DNA of 9,649 bases from an uncultured Candidatus Melainabacteria bacterium. Its GTDB lineage: Bacteria > Cyanobacteriota > Vampirovibrionia > Gastranaerophilales > Gastranaerophilaceae. Position numbers and translations under genes: made by a program. The stretch covers positions 1 to 9,649 of the forward strand of contig CAKUQA010000022.1 of assembly GCA_934675225.1 (NCBI GenBank). The letters are read 5' to 3'. The notes under the pieces are model-generated. The model was not told where the DNA came from, ran no database searches, and was given only the letters and a program-made list of their open reading frames with translations. This document shows positions 5,580 through 9,649 of the stretch, one piece after another; position 1 is the first letter of the stretch, and every line of letters begins with the position of its first letter.

Positions 5580-5602
5580 AATGGAGCGGGAGACGAGGCT
5601 CG
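5580..5602 (-). repeat. Partial copy of tRNA-Gly 3' end (candidate att site)
   Basis: These 23 bp are identical to 5768-5790. They contain the 3' CCA, the acceptor strand and part of the T arm of tRNA-Gly, then diverge abruptly at 5603. The copy is in the same orientation as the tRNA, 188 bp downstream. Such fragments are the usual distal att site left by recombinase-mediated integration at a tRNA 3' end. Confidence 0.75.
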
Positions 5603-5737
5603 TGTCTTGTTCGCTCGCATTTAACGGCAATTCCGCATTTTGCTTATTGGACTTTGTCCAATTGCAAAACTGCTCCAGCCTCAGCTCGCTCACGCAACTC
5701 GCAAAAAAGCTTGTTCAATCCACTATCTCTACAAATT
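5603..5737. other. Palindromic gene-free stretch between the two tRNA 3' ends
   Basis: The stretch has higher GC than its surroundings. It holds a strong hairpin at 5635-5673: inner stem ATTGGAC-ttt-GTCCAAT, outer GCATTTTGC / GCAAAAC-TGC with small bulges. TGGAGC and GAGGCT in the tRNA fragment (5582-5587, 5595-5600) also pair with GCTCCA and AGCCTC at 5672-5682, so the whole could fold as one unit. The minus strand has no stop in one frame but no start codon or RBS, and no protein similarity is recognised. No gene is called. Confidence 0.5.
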
Positions 5738-5767
5738 AAAAAGACCCACCTTTTGGTGAGTCTTTTT
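5738..5767 (-). terminator. Terminator of tRNA-Gly
   Basis: AAAAAGACCCACC (5738-5750) pairs with GGTGAGTCTTTTT (5755-5767) around a 4-nt loop. The single mismatch on the plus strand (C5746/A5759) becomes a G-U pair in the minus-strand RNA, which fits a terminator for the tRNA. It starts two bases past the CCA end. Confidence 0.8.
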
Positions 5768-5769
5768 AA

Positions 5770-5844
5770 TGGAGCGGGAGACGAGGCTCGAACTCGCGAC
5801 ATCTTCCTTGGCAAGGAAGCATTCTACCACTGAATTACCCCCGC
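5770..5844 (-). tRNA. tRNA-Gly (anticodon GCC)
   Basis: 75 nt with a complete cloverleaf and an encoded CCA. The acceptor GCGGGGG pairs with CTCCCGC (one G-U), the D arm is ATTC-AGTGGTA-GAAT, and the anticodon arm is CTTCC-TTGCCAA-GGAAG with anticodon GCC at 5812-5810. The variable loop is ATGTC and the T arm is GCGAG-TTCGAGC-CTCGT. It reads GGC and GGT glycine codons. Its 3' end is duplicated at 5580-5602, so it has probably served as an integration site while staying intact. It lies 107 bp downstream of dnaE on the same strand but has its own candidate promoter. Confidence 0.97.
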
Positions 5845-5859
5845 ATTGGGTACCTCTTT

Positions 5860-5888
5860 ATTATTACATGAAAGATTTTTTTTTGCAA
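5860..5888 (-). promoter_or_regulatory. Candidate promoter of tRNA-Gly
   Basis: On the minus strand TTGCAA (5888-5883) lies 17 bp before AATAAT (5865-5860), which is preceded by an extended -10 TG. Transcription would begin about 8 nt before the mature tRNA 5' end. Confidence 0.45.
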
Positions 5889-5950
5889 GCGTTTTTTGTA
5901 AAAAACTGAAAAAGAGTTCAAATTTGTGGTTAAATAGGCATAATATATTG

Positions 5951-8900
5951 TTATGCCACTTGTTCTTCTTTTTCATTACTGTCTAGCGAGCGAACATTTA
6001 TATCAAGTCTATTGCCAAATTGTTTTTTTAAGATGTTTACAAGTTCATTCGAACTATCTACCCAGAACATTGAAGCTGCAAGGATTTTTACGTCGTCCTC
6101 CAAATCTTTAAGCTTAAATGTAACAGGGTCTGAGCCGGCATGCTGACATAAAATGTTTTTTAAATATACAACTTCTTCAAATTTAAAGTCGTCATGCATT
6201 GTAATAGTAAATATATTTGAATTATCTACTGTTTTTACACTTTCAACCAAAAGTGTTGGTGGTTCGTCATCACTTCTTCTGCTTACTTTACCGGAAATAA
6301 TTACTCTCTGTTCATTTTGCAAAAAGTCTCCATATTCTTGGATTGTTCTATTAAAAGCAATAACTTCAATCTTCCCGGACAAATCTTCTACTGTTATAAA
6401 TCTGATAAATTTTGTTGGATCTTTTTTGGTTGGAATTTGTTTTACTGCTGTAATTAACCCACAAATAGTAACAATTTTATCATTCGGTAATTCTGCAATT
6501 TCAGTAATTTTGTGTGTCATTAAAAACGGTAATTTACTTCTGATTGTTGAAAGCGGATGGCTAGTTACATAAAAGCCCAAGAATTCTTTTTCAAAGTTCT
6601 GTAATGTTCTTGCATCATATTCTTCGTCAGAACCTGATAATTGAAATTTTGCATCCTCAATTGCAGAAGAATCGCCAAGCATGTCGAATAAACTACCTTG
6701 TCCGGATTCTTTGGCTTTTGATTCTTTTGAAGCTGTTGCCGTAATATATTCAATGTTATCCATTAACTGTTTACGACTTTTTTCTATAGATGCAAAAGCT
6801 CCTGCTTTAATCAAACCTTCTAAAGTCTTTTTATTAGAACATTTTGTATCAAGTCTTTTTATATAGTCATAAATAGATTTGTATTCACCGTTTTCTTCAC
6901 GTTCTTTAATAATATCTTCAATAACGGCTTCTCCAACTTGTTTGATAGAAGCTAAGCCAAAACGAATATTTTTACCGTCCGGTGCATATTCTAAGAATGA
7001 TTTATTTATATCAGGAGGAAGAACCTTAATTCCGTATTTTAAAGCTTCTTCAATATATGCCTGAGTCTTTTCTTGGTCTCCTGCAACACTTGATAATAAA
7101 GCAGATAGATATTCTACAGGATAATGGCATTTTAAATAAGCTGTTTGATATGATACAAAAGCGTAAGCTGATGAGTGCGCACGGTTAAAGCAATAAGCTG
7201 CGAAATTTTGGATTTGGTTAAATAGTTTTTTTGCATCTTCCGCTTTCATTCCATATTTTGCAGAACCTTCAATAAGCTTACCTTCTTGAGCAGCCATGGC
7301 TTCCGGATCCTTGTGCCCCATCATACGACGAACCTGATCGGCTTGACCTAATGAGTAATCAGCCATAACTTGGAATATTTGCATGATTTGCTCTTGGTAA
7401 ACCATTGTCCCATAGGTATCTTTTAGGATTGGCTCAAGTCGTGGATGTGCATAAGTAATTGCTTGACGTCCATGTTTCCTTTCTACAAAGTCGTCTACCA
7501 TGCCGGAACCAAGCGGACCTGGTCTGAACAATGCAACCAAAGCACCTAAATCTTCAAAAACGTCGGGTTTAAGTTTTTTTACCAAACTGGTCATGCCGGA
7601 AGATTCAAGCTGGAATACCCCAACTGTTTCACCGCGTACAAGCATGTCATAAGTTGGTTTATCATCAAGTGGAATGTGGTTAATATCAACATCAATCCCC
7701 TGACACTTTTTGATTAACTTAACTGTTTTATGAATCATTGTCAGGTTACGTAATCCCAAAAAGTCCATTTTTAACAGTTTCATTTTTTCAAGGATTTCTC
7801 GGTGATATTGAGTAATAATAATTCCATCTTTAGAAGGTTGAACTGGAACGATTTGGTCTAAAGGTTTGTACGAGATAATTACACCTGCAGCGTGCATACC
7901 GATACCACATTTAATACCTTCAACACATTTTGCGGTATCAATTACTCTTTTTATTTCAGGATCCTCATCATAAAGTCTTTTTAGTTCAGAGCCTTCAATC
8001 ATAGAACCTTCAATTGTATCCTCAATTAAAGATGCTGTCTTGTTACTTTTGGCATATTCCATACCGAATACTCTTGCAACACTTTTGAAAGCGTTTCTTG
8101 CCGCAAGAGTACTGAATGTAATAATTTGGCAAACTTTGTCAGCCCCGTATTTATCTACTACATAGTCAATAACTTCGCCACGTTTTTCGATACAAAAGTC
8201 GGTATCAATATCTGGCATACTGAATCGTTCAGGGTTCAAAAATCTTTCAAACAATAGATGGTGTCGAATTGGGTCAAGGTCTGTAATATCAAGAGCATAA
8301 GCTACAACAGAACCTGCTGCCGAGCCTCTCCCAGGGCCTACCGGAATATCATGAGTTTTGGCAAAATGGATGAAATCCCACGTGATTAAGAAGTACGCTG
8401 AAAAGCCCATTTTTTCAATAATACCTAACTCATATTTTACACGTTCTTTTAATTCAGGGGTAATATTTTCTTCGCCATATTTGCGTTTCAAACCTTGCAT
8501 AACAAGTTCTTCAAGATAAGAATCTGTTGTATGGTTTGGTGGAACTTTAAAATCTGGTAATGGAGCTTCCCATTTGATTGTAACATGGCACTGTTCTGCA
8601 ATATCAACAGTGTTTTTCATACATTGGTCAAATGTTTCAGAATCCATCCATTTGAATGCATCACGCATTTCAGATACTGTTTTTACATAGAATTCGTTAT
8701 TTGGAAAATGAAAACGATTTTCTTCATCCTTCATTGACTGGGTTTGCATACAAAGAAGTGTATCATGCCAGTCGGCATCTTCTTTTCTCAAGTAGTGAGA
8801 GTCATTTGTGATGACCATTTTTATATCGAGTTCTTTTGCGATTTTTATTAAGTCAGGATTTGTTCGTTTTTGTTCTTCTAGCCCATGGTCTTGAAGTTCT

Positions 8901-9421
8901 ATATAGTAATCATCACCAAATAAATCTTTAAAACGTTTTGCGGTTGCTTTTGCTTCTTCATAATCTCCCTTTAATAGATTTTGTAAGACTTCTCCGCCTA
9001 AACAAGCTGAGCAACAGATAAGACCTTCATGATGTTTTTCTAAAAGCTCAAAATTTATTCTCGGTTTCATATAAAAACCTTTGCAGGCCGCATCTGAAGC
9101 AAGTTTTACCATATTCATGTAGCCGGTATTGTTTTTTGCCAAAAGCACCAAGTGATATCTTGGGTTGTTATGCGGATCTCTTTCATCAAGAGGGCCGTTA
9201 TGCATGTAAAATTCACAGCCGATAATTGGTTTGATACCTGCCTCTTTAGCTTCCAAATACAAGTCTAAAGCACCATACATAACACCGTGATCAGTTATGG
9301 CAACTGCAGGCATGTTATTTTCTTTTGCAAATTTACATAATTCTTTTAGTTTAATAGCGCCGTCTAACAGAGAAAACTCACTGTGTAAGTGCAACGGAAC
9401 AAATTGAGTGTTTTCATCCAT
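5951..9421 (-). CDS. dnaE: DNA polymerase III subunit alpha
   Basis: The replicative polymerase catalytic subunit, complete at 1156 residues, normal for DnaE1. The N-terminal PHP domain (about 1-270) keeps its metal-ligand motifs: H11 and H13 (HLHSEFSLLDGA), D20, D44-H45 (AITDHGVMYGA), E70 and the later TNDSHYLRKEDADWHD. Proofreading by PHP therefore remains possible. The palm has PGRGSAAGS and the catalytic triad D404 and D406 (MPDIDTDF) and D553 (KMDFLGLRNLT), matching E. coli D401, D403 and D555. An OB fold lies at about 980-1055 (VTICGLITAVKQ to VIISGKV). There is no intein or split as in photosynthetic cyanobacteria. ATG at 9421 has no Shine-Dalgarno, but an extended -10 sits just upstream. 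Overlapping frames on either strand are shadows. No clear terminator precedes the tRNA. Confidence 0.98.
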   Translation of the reverse strand: MDENTQFVPLHLHSEFSLLDGAIKLKELCKFAKENNMPAVAITDHGVMYGALDLYLEAKEAGIKPIIGCEFYMHNGPLDERDPHNNPRYHLVLLAKNNTGYMNMVKLASDAACKGFYMKPRINFELLEKHHEGLICCSACLGGEVLQNLLKGDYEEAKATAKRFKDLFGDDYYIELQDHGLEEQKRTNPDLIKIAKELDIKMVITNDSHYLRKEDADWHDTLLCMQTQSMKDEENRFHFPNNEFYVKTVSEMRDAFKWMDSETFDQCMKNTVDIAEQCHVTIKWEAPLPDFKVPPNHTTDSYLEELVMQGLKRKYGEENITPELKERVKYELGIIEKMGFSAYFLITWDFIHFAKTHDIPVGPGRGSAAGSVVAYALDITDLDPIRHHLLFERFLNPERFSMPDIDTDFCIEKRGEVIDYVVDKYGADKVCQIITFSTLAARNAFKSVARVFGMEYAKSNKTASLIEDTIEGSMIEGSELKRLYDEDPEIKRVIDTAKCVEGIKCGIGMHAAGVIISYKPLDQIVPVQPSKDGIIITQYHREILEKMKLLKMDFLGLRNLTMIHKTVKLIKKCQGIDVDINHIPLDDKPTYDMLVRGETVGVFQLESSGMTSLVKKLKPDVFEDLGALVALFRPGPLGSGMVDDFVERKHGRQAITYAHPRLEPILKDTYGTMVYQEQIMQIFQVMADYSLGQADQVRRMMGHKDPEAMAAQEGKLIEGSAKYGMKAEDAKKLFNQIQNFAAYCFNRAHSSAYAFVSYQTAYLKCHYPVEYLSALLSSVAGDQEKTQAYIEEALKYGIKVLPPDINKSFLEYAPDGKNIRFGLASIKQVGEAVIEDIIKEREENGEYKSIYDYIKRLDTKCSNKKTLEGLIKAGAFASIEKSRKQLMDNIEYITATASKESKAKESGQGSLFDMLGDSSAIEDAKFQLSGSDEEYDARTLQNFEKEFLGFYVTSHPLSTIRSKLPFLMTHKITEIAELPNDKIVTICGLITAVKQIPTKKDPTKFIRFITVEDLSGKIEVIAFNRTIQEYGDFLQNEQRVIISGKVSRRSDDEPPTLLVESVKTVDNSNIFTITMHDDFKFEEVVYLKNILCQHAGSDPVTFKLKDLEDDVKILAASMFWVDSSNELVNILKKQFGNRLDINVRSLDSNEKEEQVA

Positions 9422-9428
9422 ACATGAA

Positions 9429-9437
9429 ATTTTAGCA
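9429..9437 (-). promoter_or_regulatory. Candidate extended -10 of dnaE (leaderless start)
   Basis: The minus strand reads TG-C-TAAAAT (9437-9429), with seven bases between the hexamer and the ATG at 9421. This is the usual distance to a transcription start, so the mRNA could begin at or next to the start codon. No SD-like purine run and no good -35 are visible. Confidence 0.35.
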
Positions 9438-9519
9438 CAAGTTTTATTTAAAAAGCTTTGAATGTTAATTTATATTTATGTAAAATTTTGTTTGATTAAA
9501 TACAATAGGTAGTTGTGTA

Positions 9520-9548
9520 TTGAAAAAGACTAAAAAATATTATATAAT
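9520..9548 (+). promoter_or_regulatory. Promoter of the right-edge gene
   Basis: TTGAAA (9520-9525) and a perfect TATAAT (9543-9548) are spaced 17 bp apart, giving a leader of about 25 nt that contains the RBS AGAGGAA before the ATG at 9581. It is the best sigma-70-like promoter in the window. Confidence 0.7.
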
Positions 9549-9580
9549 AAGAAACTAATATTAATAAAGAGAGGAACTTT

Positions 9581-9649
9581 ATGAAAAGATTTGAATTAAA
9601 TGCCATAATTGGCAGGCTCATCGGGGGGGGGGCAATCGCCGTATAACCT
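9581..9649 (+). CDS. Start of an unidentified gene, damaged at window edge
   Basis: ATG at 9581 follows GAGAGGAA (9569-9576 region) and a strong promoter, so a real gene begins here, divergent from dnaE. The visible peptide starts MKRFELNAIIGRLIGGG and hits a TAA at 9644-9646. The last ~40 bases turn abruptly GC-rich and include ten consecutive G (9623-9632), which suggests the end is a sequencing or assembly artefact. The stop may therefore not be real. There is too little sequence for a function. Confidence 0.45.

Noticed and set aside
5609..5727. Stop-free minus-strand frame through the palindromic stretch
   Set aside because: No start codon or RBS, and the sequence is better explained by its inverted repeats.
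5715..5730. GTTCAATCC-like T-arm motif on the plus strand, suggesting a second tRNA remnant
   Set aside because: Flanking bases do not form a T stem or acceptor stem.
6153..7064. Plus-strand open frames inside dnaE
   Set aside because: Antisense shadows of a fully conserved dnaE frame, without RBS or family-like sequence.

Overview
The window is a low-GC bacterial chromosome segment. It has a typical bacterial replicative polymerase gene (dnaE), a tRNA-Gly with an encoded CCA end, AAGGAG-type ribosome binding sites and TATAAT/TTGAAA-type promoters. The DnaE protein and the AT-rich style would suit a gut-type lineage such as the non-photosynthetic Gastranaerophilales (Cyanobacteriota/Melainabacteria). 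That taxonomic guess is an impression from the sequence and has not been tested.

Left part (1-1325): a divergent pair. On the minus strand is the start of an aldo/keto reductase that runs off the left edge. On the plus strand is a complete LysR-type regulator, probably its controller, with a 174-bp regulatory gap between them holding a good promoter and a possible operator.

Middle part (about 1474-5511): an accessory module bounded by a long imperfect inverted repeat (arms 1474-1768 and 5340-5511). Both arms carry the same arrangement of short repeated sites. Inside are, on plus, a small membrane-anchored protein, a DnaB-helicase-like protein that has lost its Walker A lysine, and a LuxR-type HTH protein. 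On minus are a uracil-DNA glycosylase that lacks its N-terminal third including the catalytic motif, and a superinfection-immunity membrane protein. On plus again is a protein with a C-terminal Cys/His zinc-binding-like motif. No transposase, integrase or replication initiator is visible, so the module looks like non-autonomous or decayed mobile cargo with a phage-defence flavour. A 21-bp inverted repeat at 2355-2375 and 4474-4494 lies exactly at the break in the glycosylase gene. Flipping the interval would put the glycosylase fragment in frame behind an ATG, so the segment may have been, or may still be, invertible.

Junction (5512-5950): a 23-bp copy of the 3' end of tRNA-Gly with its own terminator, 188 bp downstream of the intact tRNA-Gly, which has a second terminator. 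This is the usual footprint of site-specific integration at a tRNA 3' end. A strongly palindromic 135-bp stretch lies between the two copies.

Right part (5951-9649): complete dnaE on minus, possibly expressed from a leaderless transcript, and then the start of a divergent plus-strand gene with an excellent promoter and RBS. That gene runs into a GC-rich, ten-G tail at the window edge that looks like an assembly artefact.
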